Shown here: piece by piece, positions 8,931-18,046 of the stretch
Layout: the number at the start of each line of letters is the position of its first letter
How positions within the stretch are numbered: position 1 is the stretch's first letter
Source of the DNA: Pseudoflavitalea sp. G-6-1-2
GTDB taxonomy: Bacteria; Bacteroidota; Bacteroidia; Chitinophagales; Chitinophagaceae
Direction: 5' to 3'
Length of the DNA stretch: 64,000 nucleotides
Assembly: GCF_012927185.1 (NCBI RefSeq)
Contig: NZ_JABBGB010000001.1
Coordinates: 2,170,001-2,234,000 of the forward strand
Program-made: the position numbers and the translations under genes
Notes under the pieces: generated by a model
Seen by the model: only the letters and a program-made list of their open reading frames with translations
The model's database searches: none
Told to the model about the DNA's origin: nothing

Positions 8931-11510
8931 ATGCCTATGCTACGAATTGTGTTACCTGTCATGCTTTGCTGTTTCATGACGCTCAACACCATTGCCCAGA
9001 AAAAGAGTAATGCCCCCTCTATCCAGAAAGTTCGCGTAGAGTGGGAGATCATTACCAATCAGGCCAATGGAAAATCAGGATTTCAAAGCGCCTTTACATT
9101 CACCAATACGGGAAAAAGCGACCTTCCTGCCACAGGATGGTCGCTTTATTTCAATATGGCCCGTGCCATCAGACCCGAATCGGTGGGTGGTGATATGGTG
9201 ATCGAAAACATCAATGGCGATCTCTTCAAACTCAGACCCGGCGCTGCTTTTAAAGGACTGAAACCCGGTCAGTCTGTAAAAGTGCCCTTCGTGGGAAGCG
9301 ATTGGGTGATCAATTTCACCGATGCCCCTGCAGGTCTCTTCTGGGTGCTCGATCAGGATGCTTCCAAAGGATTTACTGTAGCTGACTATCGCATTATCCC
9401 TGCGACTCAGCTCAAACAGATCCAGCGCAATGCCGACGACAAGTACGGATTTACCACACCTGCTGATATCTACAAACAGAACAGCAGGATCCAGGACCTG
9501 CCTGTTGAAAGCCTCACCAAAATTTTTCCGCTTCCCAATTCTTACAAAGAAACAGGTGGAACCTTTGCCCTCAGCAATATCAAAGCGATCTATGCTGATG
9601 CATCATTTGCCAAAGAAGCGAACTTCCTTGCAGAAAAGCTTATACAACTGCTCGGAGAGAAACCACGCGTATCAGCCGGAAAGCCCGATACCATCGGTGG
9701 CATACAGATCATCAAAACCGATCTTGCTTCCGAAGCATATGAGATCGATATGAATGCTGAGCAGATCACGCTGAAGGCAGGAGATGCTGCCGGTGCGTTC
9801 TATGCCATTCAATCACTGCTTTCTCTGGTACCGGCCGATGCATACAATCACAAAAAGCCGGGCAGCGCCGTTATCCCCGTTGTTGCTGTGAAAGACGCAC
9901 CCCGCTTCGGTTTCAGAGCCTTTATGCTGGATGTGGGCCGCAACTTCCACTCCAAAGAAGAAGTGCTTCGCGTACTCGATCTGATGGCGTACTTCAAACT
10001 GAACGTATTCCATTTGCATTTTCATGAAGATGAAGGATGGCGTATCGAAATGCCTTCTCTTCCCGAACTCACCAGCATCGGTGCCCGCCGTGGTTTCCCT
10101 ATCGATGAGAACAAACAGTTAATGCCCTCCTTCGCTTCCGGCCCTGATAATAATTCACCCGGCACCGGATATTACACCAAAGCAGATTTCATCGAAATAC
10201 TTCGCTACGCAAATGATCGTCATATCCGTGTGATACCCGAAATAGAATCACCCGGCCACGCACGCGCAGCAGTAGTGAGCATGAAAGCACGCTACGAGCG
10301 CCTGATGAAAGAAGGCAAAAAGGAAGCGGCAGAAGAGTTTATGCTCCACGATCCCAACGACAAAAGCGAATACCGCTCTGTTCAGGGATGGCGCGATAAT
10401 GTGATGAACCCTGCAAACCCTGGAGTGTACCGTTTCTTCGCACGTGTATTCGATGATTTTATCGCGCTGTACAAAGAAGCAGGCGCTCCGCTCAACGCCA
10501 TTCACTTAGGTGGAGATGAAGTGCCGAATGGCGCATGGGAAAAATCTCCGATGGCGCAGGATCTGATTGCAAAAGTTCCAACACTCAACGAAACATACGA
10601 TCTCTGGTATTACTACTACGGCAAACTCAATGAGCTGCTGAAAGCCCGTGGTCTCGTATCATACGGTTGGGAAGAAGCCGGCATGCGCAAAACCAAACTC
10701 GATGGCAAAACGCATTGGATCCCCAATCCCGATTTTGCACGCGATACTTTTATGGTAGATGTCTGGAACAATATGCTCGGATGGGGAGCAGAAGACCTCG
10801 CCTATCGCCTTGCCAATGCAGGTTATGAAGTTGTGCTCTCTCCTGTAAGCAATGTGTATCTCGATATGAGCTACTACAAAAACTTCGATGAGCCCGGCTA
10901 CTACTGGGGAGGATTCGTAGACCTAGATAAACCATGGCAGTTCATTCCTTACGATTACTATCGCAATGCGCGCAAGGATAAACACAACAACGATCTGCCT
11001 GCATCTTTCTTCGAGCACAAAGAACGACTCACCGAGTACGGCAAAAAGAATATCATGGGTGTGCAGGGATTGCTTTGGAGTGAAACGCTCACCAGTCCCG
11101 AAAAAATGGAATACATGCTGCTGCCCAAATTATTCGGAGTGGCAGAGCGTGCCTGGAGTGCTGATCCGGCCTGGACTTCAGAAGCCGAACCAATGGCTGG
11201 GACTGCCTATTGGGCCGACTGGTCGAACTTCGTAAACCGCATCGGCAAACTCGAACTGCCAAGACTTGGTTACCGGGTTGGCAAATTCAACTACCGCATC
11301 CCTACGCCAGGACTTGTTGTGGAAAACGGAGCTGCAAAAGCAAATATTCAGTTGCCCGGATTTACGCTTCGTTATACCACCAATGGCAAAGAGCCAAACG
11401 CAGACAGCAAAGTGTACACTGGTGCAATTACTGAGAAAGCTGTGATCAAAGTAAAAGCTTTCGACGTGTGGGGAAGAAGTGGCAGAACAGCTGAAGTGAA
11501 TAATCAATAG
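8931..11510 (+). CDS. Beta-N-acetylhexosaminidase (GH20), secreted
   Basis: An 859-residue exported enzyme that removes terminal N-acetylhexosamines from chitin oligomers or glycans. A signal peptide (to about residue 22) is followed by a carbohydrate-binding-like CHB_HEX domain (about 30-170), a GH20b domain (about 190-330), the catalytic barrel (about 335-740) with the HLGGDE motif at H525-E530 (D529/E530 catalytic pair), and a chitobiase C-terminal beta domain (about 780-859; YTTNGKEPN). Start ATG 8931 gives the signal peptide; the frame is open further upstream but without one. A strong terminator follows. Together with the amylase it points to polysaccharide feeding. Confidence 0.93.
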   Translation: MPMLRIVLPVMLCCFMTLNTIAQKKSNAPSIQKVRVEWEIITNQANGKSGFQSAFTFTNTGKSDLPATGWSLYFNMARAIRPESVGGDMVIENINGDLFKLRPGAAFKGLKPGQSVKVPFVGSDWVINFTDAPAGLFWVLDQDASKGFTVADYRIIPATQLKQIQRNADDKYGFTTPADIYKQNSRIQDLPVESLTKIFPLPNSYKETGGTFALSNIKAIYADASFAKEANFLAEKLIQLLGEKPRVSAGKPDTIGGIQIIKTDLASEAYEIDMNAEQITLKAGDAAGAFYAIQSLLSLVPADAYNHKKPGSAVIPVVAVKDAPRFGFRAFMLDVGRNFHSKEEVLRVLDLMAYFKLNVFHLHFHEDEGWRIEMPSLPELTSIGARRGFPIDENKQLMPSFASGPDNNSPGTGYYTKADFIEILRYANDRHIRVIPEIESPGHARAAVVSMKARYERLMKEGKKEAAEEFMLHDPNDKSEYRSVQGWRDNVMNPANPGVYRFFARVFDDFIALYKEAGAPLNAIHLGGDEVPNGAWEKSPMAQDLIAKVPTLNETYDLWYYYYGKLNELLKARGLVSYGWEEAGMRKTKLDGKTHWIPNPDFARDTFMVDVWNNMLGWGAEDLAYRLANAGYEVVLSPVSNVYLDMSYYKNFDEPGYYWGGFVDLDKPWQFIPYDYYRNARKDKHNNDLPASFFEHKERLTEYGKKNIMGVQGLLWSETLTSPEKMEYMLLPKLFGVAERAWSADPAWTSEAEPMAGTAYWADWSNFVNRIGKLELPRLGYRVGKFNYRIPTPGLVVENGAAKANIQLPGFTLRYTTNGKEPNADSKVYTGAITEKAVIKVKAFDVWGRSGRTAEVNNQ

Positions 11511-11533
11511 TCTTTTCAAACACGAGTATATAG

Positions 11534-11564
11534 AGCCCTCTCCGCACTGGAGAGGGCTTTTTTT
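11534..11564 (+). terminator. Rho-independent terminator after GH20 gene
   Basis: A perfect 10-bp stem (11534-11543 with 11549-11558), 5-base loop GCACT, then a run of seven T residues. Confidence 0.88.
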
Positions 11565-11676
11565 GTACGGATGAATTTTGTGCATGTGATGGCGTCGTTT
11601 GTCCATGTTCCGGCAAGCAGTCTTTGAGCAATTTTGTGTTGTCGATATCGACATCCAAAACAAAAAAGTAAATCAT

Positions 11677-12216
11677 ATGTCACGTTTATTTGTCCCCAAT
11701 CCTGAAACAACAACCGGTAAATCAAAAGAGCTCTTCAATGCCATCCAGTCAAAACTGGGAATGGTGCCCAATATGATGAAGACAATGGGTAACTCACCGG
11801 CCCTGCTGAACGGTTACCTGCAATTGAGTGGTTCACTCGGAGAAGGCGTTCTTGGCGCCAAGCTGGGAGAGTTGATTGCGCTTACGGTAGCTAATCAGAA
11901 TGGTTGTGAATACTGTAATGCGGCGCACAGCTTTATCGGCGAAAAGCTGGTACATATCAGTGGAGATGCCATTGAAGATGCCAAAAGAGGAAGATCAGCT
12001 GATGCTAAAATACAGGCAGCGCTGACCTTTGCAAAAGTGTTGACGGAGAAAAAAGGAAATGTAAGCGACAGCGATGTAGCTGCCGTAAAAGCCGCTGGCT
12101 TCGATGATGCGGGTGTTGCCGAAATCATTGGTCATGTTGCCCTGAATGTACTCACCAATTATTTCAACATTGCTGCTGCAGTAACTGTTGATTTTCCGGA
12201 AACAGCACTTGCTTAA
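11677..12216 (+). CDS. Carboxymuconolactone decarboxylase/AhpD-like peroxidase-type protein
   Basis: A 179-residue all-helical protein of the AhpD/CMD fold. The redox motif CEYC (C77, C80) followed by NAAH is the AhpD-type active site, where two Cys and a nearby His act in peroxide reduction or as a thiol relay. LGELIALTVANQNGC is typical. Start ATG 11677 is placed by the conserved MSRLFVP beginning. The next gene is an AraC-type regulator 9 bases downstream on the same strand, a common pairing in which the regulator controls an uncharacterised alkylhydroperoxidase. Peroxidase activity is inferred. Confidence 0.85.
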   Translation: MSRLFVPNPETTTGKSKELFNAIQSKLGMVPNMMKTMGNSPALLNGYLQLSGSLGEGVLGAKLGELIALTVANQNGCEYCNAAHSFIGEKLVHISGDAIEDAKRGRSADAKIQAALTFAKVLTEKKGNVSDSDVAAVKAAGFDDAGVAEIIGHVALNVLTNYFNIAAAVTVDFPETALA

Positions 12217-12221
12217 CTTTA
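12214..12221 (+). promoter_or_regulatory. Candidate -7 box of AraC gene, 4 nt before ATG
   Basis: TAACTTTA fits the Bacteroidota -7 element TAnnTTTG except for its last base. It overlaps the stop codon of the preceding gene and ends exactly 4 bases before ATG 12226, which would give a near-leaderless transcript. No clear TTTG lies at the usual distance upstream. Confidence 0.3.
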
Positions 12222-12225
12222 CTGT

Positions 12226-13095
12226 ATGACACAAACTTCCTTTTCATTGATCGATCCGCAGTCGAAGAACCTGGCCCTGAACCTGTTTGCGTTTGAAGAT
12301 GATCATGTTTTCAGAGAACAGCAATTGCGTAATTACTATTGCATGGTACTGGTGTCCAAGGGGAAGGGCAGGTTGAATGTGGATTATTCGGAGTACTCGT
12401 TTGAAGCTGGTCAGTTGATGTGTTTTTCGGTTTATCAGCCTTTTGTGATAAGGGCGGAGAGTGACTTTGAGGGCTATCTGGTTTGTTTTCATCCTGATTT
12501 TTTCTGCATACACAAGCATCAGGATGAGGTAGGATGTAATGGAGTATTGTTCAATAATGCATATGGTTCACCGATCGTTGAACTGAACACGGAGCAACGA
12601 AGTGCTTTACTGGCAATAATCGATCATCTGAAAACAGAAGTGCAGCATGAGGGGCCCGCGCGTATGGAGTTGCTGCTGTCTTACCTCAAGATCTTTCTGA
12701 TTCAGGCTTCGAGATTCAAATTGAGTCTGCTTCCGGAAGTGACGGTAACAACAGAGAAAGAGCCATTCATTCTGAAAACGCTGAAAGATGCCATTGAAGA
12801 GCACTACAGGAGTAAACACGGAGCGGCTGAATATGCAAGTTTGCTGAACATTACGCCGAAGGCGCTGAATAAGATCACCAAACAGCATTTCAACAGAACA
12901 TTGAGTAATCTGATCAGTGAAAGGATCATCATAGAAGCGAAACGCGAATTGTATCTGACGTCGAAACCAGTGAAAGCGATTGCGTATGAGCTGGGATTCT
13001 CCGATGAGTTTTACTTCAGCCGTTTTTTCAAGAACAATGCATCGGTATCTCCGCAAACATACAGAACCACGGTTGGTTTTGCGAAGGGTGAGTGA
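12226..13095 (+). CDS. AraC-family transcriptional regulator
   Basis: A 289-residue regulator. The N-terminal cupin-like sensing domain (about 1-170; FEAGQLMCFSVYQPFVI) is followed by a C-terminal AraC helix-turn-helix pair (about 190-285; SLLNITPKALNKITKQH and KPVKAIAYELGFSDEFYFSRFFK). It starts 9 bases after the AhpD-like gene and probably regulates it or a divergent target. Ligand unknown. This architecture is that of the AraC regulators often found beside small oxidoreductases in Bacteroidota. Confidence 0.9.
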   Translation: MTQTSFSLIDPQSKNLALNLFAFEDDHVFREQQLRNYYCMVLVSKGKGRLNVDYSEYSFEAGQLMCFSVYQPFVIRAESDFEGYLVCFHPDFFCIHKHQDEVGCNGVLFNNAYGSPIVELNTEQRSALLAIIDHLKTEVQHEGPARMELLLSYLKIFLIQASRFKLSLLPEVTVTTEKEPFILKTLKDAIEEHYRSKHGAAEYASLLNITPKALNKITKQHFNRTLSNLISERIIIEAKRELYLTSKPVKAIAYELGFSDEFYFSRFFKNNASVSPQTYRTTVGFAKGE

Positions 13096-13103
13096 TACCT
13101 GTG

Positions 13104-13376
13104 TTACCGTTCGATGCTGAATCCGAAGAAGGCATGTGGTGCTACGGTCTCCACATCCACCGAAGCAACTTCTGCACGTGCAGGGCCTTGCTTGCACCAC
13201 ATCACCAGTTGAAGCAGCTGTTCTGTTGTGCCTGAAGCGAGTATCTTCACAGAGCCATCCGGCTGATTCTTCACATAGCCTGTAATGCCCAGCTGGAGCG
13301 CTTTTTCTTTGGTGCTCTGCCTGTAATAAACTCCCTGCACTTTGCCTTTAACGGTGATGGAGTAAGTCTGTGTCAT
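13104..13376 (-). CDS. acyP: Acylphosphatase
   Basis: A 90-residue cytosolic enzyme that hydrolyses acyl phosphates such as acetyl phosphate or 1,3-bisphosphoglycerate. The family pattern is complete: GKVQGVYYRQ with the phosphate-binding Arg, then GYVKNQPDGSV with the catalytic Asn. Length is that of the family. It ends convergently with the AraC gene (8-base gap) and starts downstream of the icd terminator, so it has its own promoter. Confidence 0.93.
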   Translation of the reverse strand: MTQTYSITVKGKVQGVYYRQSTKEKALQLGITGYVKNQPDGSVKILASGTTEQLLQLVMWCKQGPARAEVASVDVETVAPHAFFGFSIER

Positions 13377-13380
13377 ACAT

Positions 13381-13388
13381 GAAAGGTA
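13381..13388 (-). promoter_or_regulatory. Candidate -7 box of acyP, 4 nt before ATG
   Basis: On the minus strand TACCTTTC ends exactly 4 bases before ATG 13376. It matches TAnnTTTG except for the last base. The gene lies just behind the icd terminator, so it needs a promoter in this short gap. Confidence 0.4.
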
Positions 13389-13391
13389 AAT

Positions 13392-13427
13392 AAAAAAAGA
13401 AGGCCATAACGATGCTGTTATGGCCTT
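13392..13427 (-). terminator. Terminator of icd
   Basis: A perfect 11-bp stem (13400-13410 with 13417-13427) and a 6-base loop. Seven A residues at 13392-13398 form the T-run on the minus strand. It lies 21 bases past the icd stop codon. Confidence 0.85.
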
Positions 13428-13448
13428 TTATCATTGAGAGGAGATGTA

Positions 13449-14684
13449 TTACAATCCCATCTTCTGTTTCAGTTTTGCGTCGATGGCATCGAGGAACTCT
13501 TCAGTGTAGAGGTAGTGATCGCCATGGCTCACTTTGTTGCCATGAATGCACACTGCGAGATCTTTGGTCATTTTGCCTTCTTCCACCACTTCGATACAAA
13601 CTGCTTCGAGAGCGTTTGCGAAGTTGATCAGCTCCTGGTTGTTATCCAGTTTGCCGCGGAATGCCAGACCACGTGTCCATGCAAAGATAGATGCGATGGG
13701 GTTGGTGCTGGTTGGCTTACCTGCCTGATGATCGCGGAAGTGACGTGTAACGGTTCCGTGAGCAGCTTCTGCTTCCATGGTTTTTCCATCGGGAGTAACC
13801 AGTACGGAAGTCATCAGTCCGAGTGATCCGAAGCCTTGTGCTACGCTGTCGCTCTGAACGTCGCCATCATAGTTTTTGCAGGCCCATACGAAGTTGCCAT
13901 TCCATTTGAGGGCAGAAGCCACCATATCGTCGATGAGGCGGTGTTCGTATACGATACCTGCATCCTGGAACTTCTGTTTGAACTCAGATTGATAGATATC
14001 TTCAAAGATGTCTTTGAAGCGGCCATCATATTTTTTGAGGATGGTATTCTTGGTGCTGAGATAGAGCGGCCATTTTTTGCTGAGCGCCATATTGAAGCAG
14101 CTGCGCGCAAAACCAATGATGCTCTCGTCGGTGTTGTACATGCTGAGTGCAACGCCATCTCCTTTGAAGTTGTACACTTCGAAGGTCTGAGGTTCGCCAC
14201 CATCTTCAGGAGTGAAGGTCATGGTGAGCTTTCCTTTTCCTTTGATCACTGTATCGGTAGCACGGTATTGGTCACCAAATGCGTGGCGGCCAACGATGAT
14301 GGGAGCAGTCCAGTTACTCACCAGTCGTGGAATATTCTTAATTACGATCGGCTCGCGGAATACAGTACCGTCGAGGATATTGCGGATAGTGCCGTTGGGG
14401 CTCTTCCACATTTGTTTCAGGTTGAATTCTTTTACGCGGGCTTCATCAGGGGTGATGGTAGCGCATTTGATACCAACGCCGTATTCACGGATGGCATTTG
14501 CTGCGTCGATGGTCACCTGGTCGTTCGTCTGATCTCTGTACTCGATACCGAGGTCATAATACTTGATATCAACTTCGATATAGGGGAGAATGAGTTTTTC
14601 TTTGATGAATTTCCAGATGATCCGGGTCATTTCATCACCATCCAATTCTACAACCGGATTAACTACTTTGATTTTTTTAGCCAT
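13449..14684 (-). CDS. icd: NADP-dependent isocitrate dehydrogenase
   Basis: A 411-residue enzyme of the homodimeric, eukaryote-like IDH subfamily that converts isocitrate to 2-oxoglutarate in the TCA cycle. Characteristic segments are [14 protein letters not shown] at the N-terminus, the substrate loop [19 protein letters not shown], the DDMVA metal-binding segment and the NADP segment [10 protein letters not shown]. Length and start (MAKKIKV) are typical. It is transcribed alone, with a long divergent spacer to the Crp-like gene and a strong terminator behind it. Confidence 0.96.
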   Translation of the reverse strand: MAKKIKVVNPVVELDGDEMTRIIWKFIKEKLILPYIEVDIKYYDLGIEYRDQTNDQVTIDAANAIREYGVGIKCATITPDEARVKEFNLKQMWKSPNGTIRNILDGTVFREPIVIKNIPRLVSNWTAPIIVGRHAFGDQYRATDTVIKGKGKLTMTFTPEDGGEPQTFEVYNFKGDGVALSMYNTDESIIGFARSCFNMALSKKWPLYLSTKNTILKKYDGRFKDIFEDIYQSEFKQKFQDAGIVYEHRLIDDMVASALKWNGNFVWACKNYDGDVQSDSVAQGFGSLGLMTSVLVTPDGKTMEAEAAHGTVTRHFRDHQAGKPTSTNPIASIFAWTRGLAFRGKLDNNQELINFANALEAVCIEVVEEGKMTKDLAVCIHGNKVSHGDHYLYTEEFLDAIDAKLKQKMGL

Positions 14685-14880
14685 GTCTATGATTTTAAGC
14701 TCAGTTAAGTTTGCGAATCTACAGCAATTGAGCTAATTCAGCAACAGTTCCCATATGCAAAAAAATTATCTGTATTGGCTGAGTTGTAAGGCTGAAATAC
14801 ACGTTTTTTTGTGAAAGGATAGTACCTCTGTGCTGTTTTTGTGTTTCTATTAAAACGGGTACTTGATCTAAAAGCGCACT

Positions 14881-15519
14881 ATGGCCGAAAACACGGAACA
14901 AAAAGCAGCGATCCTTCTGGCATATATCGAGCGGCTGCAGCAGTATACAGGCAGGCCGTTGCATCTCACGGCAAGCGATGTATCGTCGCTGGCGCACATA
15001 ATGGTGCAAAGAACTTACAGGCGAAGAATCACTATGGCGCGCACCGGTGAAAATGAACAATTTCTTCATTTTATGGTAAAAGGCCTCGCAAGGCAATACT
15101 TCTACGATGGCAATGATGAAGTAACCATTTATATCGCCAAAGAAGGAGATATGATAAGTTCTTTCGTCTCCTATTTTTCAGGAGCCCCCTCCGAAACCAT
15201 GATCGAAACACTGGAACCCACCATCACCATGGCCATTCCTCGGGTGAAGCTGGAACAACTGCTTCCTTACTCCAGTCGAGTGAACAGATTTGCCAGACTG
15301 GTGTTATCGGAACAGATACTTCAGATGGAGAACTGGGAACTTACCCTGCTCCGGTACAATATCCGTGAACGCTTTCTGATGTTCATTCGCAACAATCCTG
15401 ATCTGTACACCAGAGTGCCGTACAAGATACAGGCCAGCTTCCTCGATATTAAACCCGAAACCTTCAGCCGGCTGAAATCACAGCTCGACAGAAAAGTGAA
15501 AGCAATACAAGGAAAATAG
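14881..15519 (+). CDS. Crp/Fnr-family transcriptional regulator (first of tandem pair)
   Basis: A 212-residue regulator with an N-terminal cyclic-nucleotide-binding-like beta-roll (about 20-135; FLHFMVKGLARQYFYDGNDEVTIYIAKEGD) and a short C-terminal winged-helix region (about 155-210; ASFLDIKPETFSRLKSQL). No Fe-S cysteines are visible, so it is not Fnr itself. It is followed 10 bases later by a second regulator of the same family; the two share layout and the FSRLK recognition helix. Regulators of this subgroup are numerous in Bacteroidota and mostly uncharacterised. Confidence 0.85.
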   Translation: MAENTEQKAAILLAYIERLQQYTGRPLHLTASDVSSLAHIMVQRTYRRRITMARTGENEQFLHFMVKGLARQYFYDGNDEVTIYIAKEGDMISSFVSYFSGAPSETMIETLEPTITMAIPRVKLEQLLPYSSRVNRFARLVLSEQILQMENWELTLLRYNIRERFLMFIRNNPDLYTRVPYKIQASFLDIKPETFSRLKSQLDRKVKAIQGK

Positions 15520-15529
15520 ATTGAAAGTT

Positions 15530-16132
15530 ATGGCCAGGATTATTGAAGTGCGGAATTATTTTGATCCATTGTTTTCTTACCTGCATCGTTATACGCAGTT
15601 GAGAAAGGAAGAATTGCTGCAGGTGGTTCCCTTCCTGGAGATCAGTATGTTTGAAAAGAAGAGCATCATACTCCACGAAGGTGAAATAGATAACTATCTC
15701 AATATTGTAATGAAGGGGATGGTACGCAAATACATTGTGCTCAGTAAAAAGGAAGTGACACTGCAACTGGCTACAGAAGGGCATTTGGTGCATTCTGAGA
15801 TCAGCTTCAATACGCGTACGCCATCAGAAGTATGGCTGCAGGCGGTGGAGCCTTCGATACTGGTGCGCGTAGATCACAATAAACTGGAGACCATCCTGCA
15901 GCAGTATCCGTGGGCCGAAACCATCGGCAGACTGCTGGTTACAAAACTGGCTGCATCGAAAGAACGCCGGATGTACAATGTAAGAATGAAAACACCCAGA
16001 CAGCGGTTTGTCGAGTATGTGGAGCGGCATCCGCAGATGCTGATGCGCGTACCACAGAATATTCTGGCATCCTACCTCAATATCAATCCTGCTACTTTCA
16101 GCAGGCTGAAGCATTTACTCATCAAGCGATAG
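15530..16132 (+). CDS. Crp/Fnr-family transcriptional regulator (second of tandem pair)
   Basis: A 200-residue paralogue of the preceding gene. The beta-roll spans about 20-130 (ILHEGEIDNYLNIVMKGMVRKYIV) and the winged helix about 145-200 (ASYLNINPATFSRLKHLL). I chose ATG 15530; a TTG in frame at 15521 is less likely. The 10-base gap suggests one transcript with the first regulator. It converges on the mntH-usp gene with 6 bases between stop codons. Confidence 0.84.
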   Translation: MARIIEVRNYFDPLFSYLHRYTQLRKEELLQVVPFLEISMFEKKSIILHEGEIDNYLNIVMKGMVRKYIVLSKKEVTLQLATEGHLVHSEISFNTRTPSEVWLQAVEPSILVRVDHNKLETILQQYPWAETIGRLLVTKLAASKERRMYNVRMKTPRQRFVEYVERHPQMLMRVPQNILASYLNINPATFSRLKHLLIKR

Positions 16133-16138
16133 TTCGCC

Positions 16139-18046
16139 TCATTTTTTATCGTGATCTGAACGTGGACCAACATTCACTACCAGCACAGGAATGTTCAGTT
16201 CGTGACGAACGGAATTGATGGTTTCGCCATACAGCCAGTCTTTGATGCCTGTATGCCTATGCGCACCAATCACCAGCATGTCTGCTTCCTGTTCTTTCAC
16301 TATGCGAACGATCTCTTTGCTTCTGTTGCGGAAGCCAAGATGGCCACTGGCATTGAAGCCTTTCTCCTGCAATTGCTGCACGTAGAACTGCATGCGCTCT
16401 TCATCGTTGCGTGTTTCAAAATCGTCGCTCTCCAGCCCAAGCATGCGTGCAGAGGCGCTTTCAACGATATGTATGAGAATGTAGGCTGTATCTGTTTTTC
16501 CCTGCCCGATGGCATGCGCCACCAGCTGATTGTCGTGCTCGCCAAACTCCATGGCTACGGCAATCTTTTTGTAGGCAGGCGTATCGGGCAGATGCAATGG
16601 TGTGATCTCCGGATGCATTTCGATGGAGCTGGCCGGTTTTCTTCTTGCCATGATCGGATAAAAAGTGATGTAGGCAAGCAGACCGAGAAAAAAGAGCCCC
16701 CCTGCAATGATCACCATTTTCCATACGATGCTGCCATCGGCTGTAAAAACATTGCCTGCCTCTGCCAGCACCATCTTGATGTTGAGATATACCAGCACCG
16801 ATGCTATCAGCCATGCTGCTACCTGTACAATGGGTTTGATGGCAAACTGGCCCATCGTTTTTTTATCGCTCACGAAATGTATCAGCGGAATTACTGCAAA
16901 GCCGAGCTGCATGCTCAATACAACCTGACTGAAAATAAGCAGGCTGTCCACTTCCTGCTCTCCGAATATTCCGATTACGATAATGGCGGGAATGATGGCG
17001 AGCAAACGCGTGAGCAGTCTGCGCATCCATGGATTGATGCGGAGGCGGAGATAACCTTCCATTACAATCTGTCCGGCTAAAGTTCCGGTGATGGTGGAGC
17101 TTTGTCCTGCTGCGATCAATGCCACAGCAAACAGTACCGGAGCGAGTTTCGAGCCGAGCATACCTTCGAGCAGCCGGTGCGCTTCGCCGATCTCTGCAAC
17201 GCCCAATCCGTTTTTGAAGAACACGGCAGCGGCGAGTACGAGAATGGCGGCATTCACCAGAAAGGCAACGTTGAGTGCGATGGCTGCATCCACGAAACTC
17301 CATTTGAGTGCCTGTTTGATGCCCGGTGTGGTCTTATTGATCTTGCGCGTTTGAACCAGCGCGGAGTGGAGATAGAGATTGTGCGGCATTACTGTGGCGC
17401 CGATGATGCCGATGGCGATGTACAGTGCTTCGTTATTGGGGAAGGTGGGAATGAAGCCTTTCACTACTTCGCCTGCCACAGGCTTTGCAAGAATGATCTG
17501 TACAAGAAATGATATGCCTACTACTGCTACTAGTCCGATGATGAAAGCTTCCATTTTCCGGATGCCTAACCGTTGCAGCATCAGCAGCAGAAATGTATCG
17601 AACACCGTGATGCCTACGCCCCAGATCAAAGGCAGGCCGGTTAACAGGTGGATACCGATGGCCATACCCAGCACTTCTGCAAGGTCGGTGGCTGCGATAG
17701 CGATTTCTGCGAGTATGTAAAGAACAAAGTTTACGCCTTTGGGGTAGGTTTCGCGGTTGGCCTGTGCCAGATCCCGTCCACGAACAATGCCGAGCCGGGC
17801 TGAGAGACTTTGCAGCAGCAGCGCCATGATATTGCTCATGAGCAGCACCCACAGCAGTGCATAACCGAATTTGCTTCCTCCCGCGAGATCGGTGGCCCAG
17901 TTGCCGGGATCCATATAGCCTACACTTACCAGGTAAGCGGGACCGAAGAAAGCAAGCACTTTTTTCCAACGGTTGGTATGTTTCGACACATCCACGGAAG
18001 CATGCACTTCGCCGAGAGACTTGTCTGACTGGAGTTTATTCATCAT
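16139..18046 (-). CDS. mntH: Nramp manganese/divalent metal transporter fused to a UspA domain
   Basis: A 635-residue fusion. Residues about 25-460 are a complete Nramp transporter with proton-coupled Mn2+/Fe2+ uptake signatures: DPGN (46-49) in TM1 and MPHNLYLHS (220-228) in TM6, plus the AGQSSTITGTLAGQ segment. A linker leads to a cytoplasmic universal stress protein domain (about 492-635) ending in IGAHRHTGIKDWLYGETINSV, a Usp nucleotide-binding-type motif. Its start overlaps the mntR stop by 11 bases, so the pair is one operon under manganese control. In the fusion the Usp domain may sense nucleotide or stress state, which is inference. Confidence 0.92.
   Translation of the reverse strand: MMNKLQSDKSLGEVHASVDVSKHTNRWKKVLAFFGPAYLVSVGYMDPGNWATDLAGGSKFGYALLWVLLMSNIMALLLQSLSARLGIVRGRDLAQANRETYPKGVNFVLYILAEIAIAATDLAEVLGMAIGIHLLTGLPLIWGVGITVFDTFLLLMLQRLGIRKMEAFIIGLVAVVGISFLVQIILAKPVAGEVVKGFIPTFPNNEALYIAIGIIGATVMPHNLYLHSALVQTRKINKTTPGIKQALKWSFVDAAIALNVAFLVNAAILVLAAAVFFKNGLGVAEIGEAHRLLEGMLGSKLAPVLFAVALIAAGQSSTITGTLAGQIVMEGYLRLRINPWMRRLLTRLLAIIPAIIVIGIFGEQEVDSLLIFSQVVLSMQLGFAVIPLIHFVSDKKTMGQFAIKPIVQVAAWLIASVLVYLNIKMVLAEAGNVFTADGSIVWKMVIIAGGLFFLGLLAYITFYPIMARRKPASSIEMHPEITPLHLPDTPAYKKIAVAMEFGEHDNQLVAHAIGQGKTDTAYILIHIVESASARMLGLESDDFETRNDEERMQFYVQQLQEKGFNASGHLGFRNRSKEIVRIVKEQEADMLVIGAHRHTGIKDWLYGETINSVRHELNIPVLVVNVGPRSDHDKK

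Noticed and set aside
13836-14708. A 290-codon plus-strand frame across icd
   Set aside because: Antisense to a full-length, highly conserved isocitrate dehydrogenase; the frame is open only because of codon bias on the other strand.
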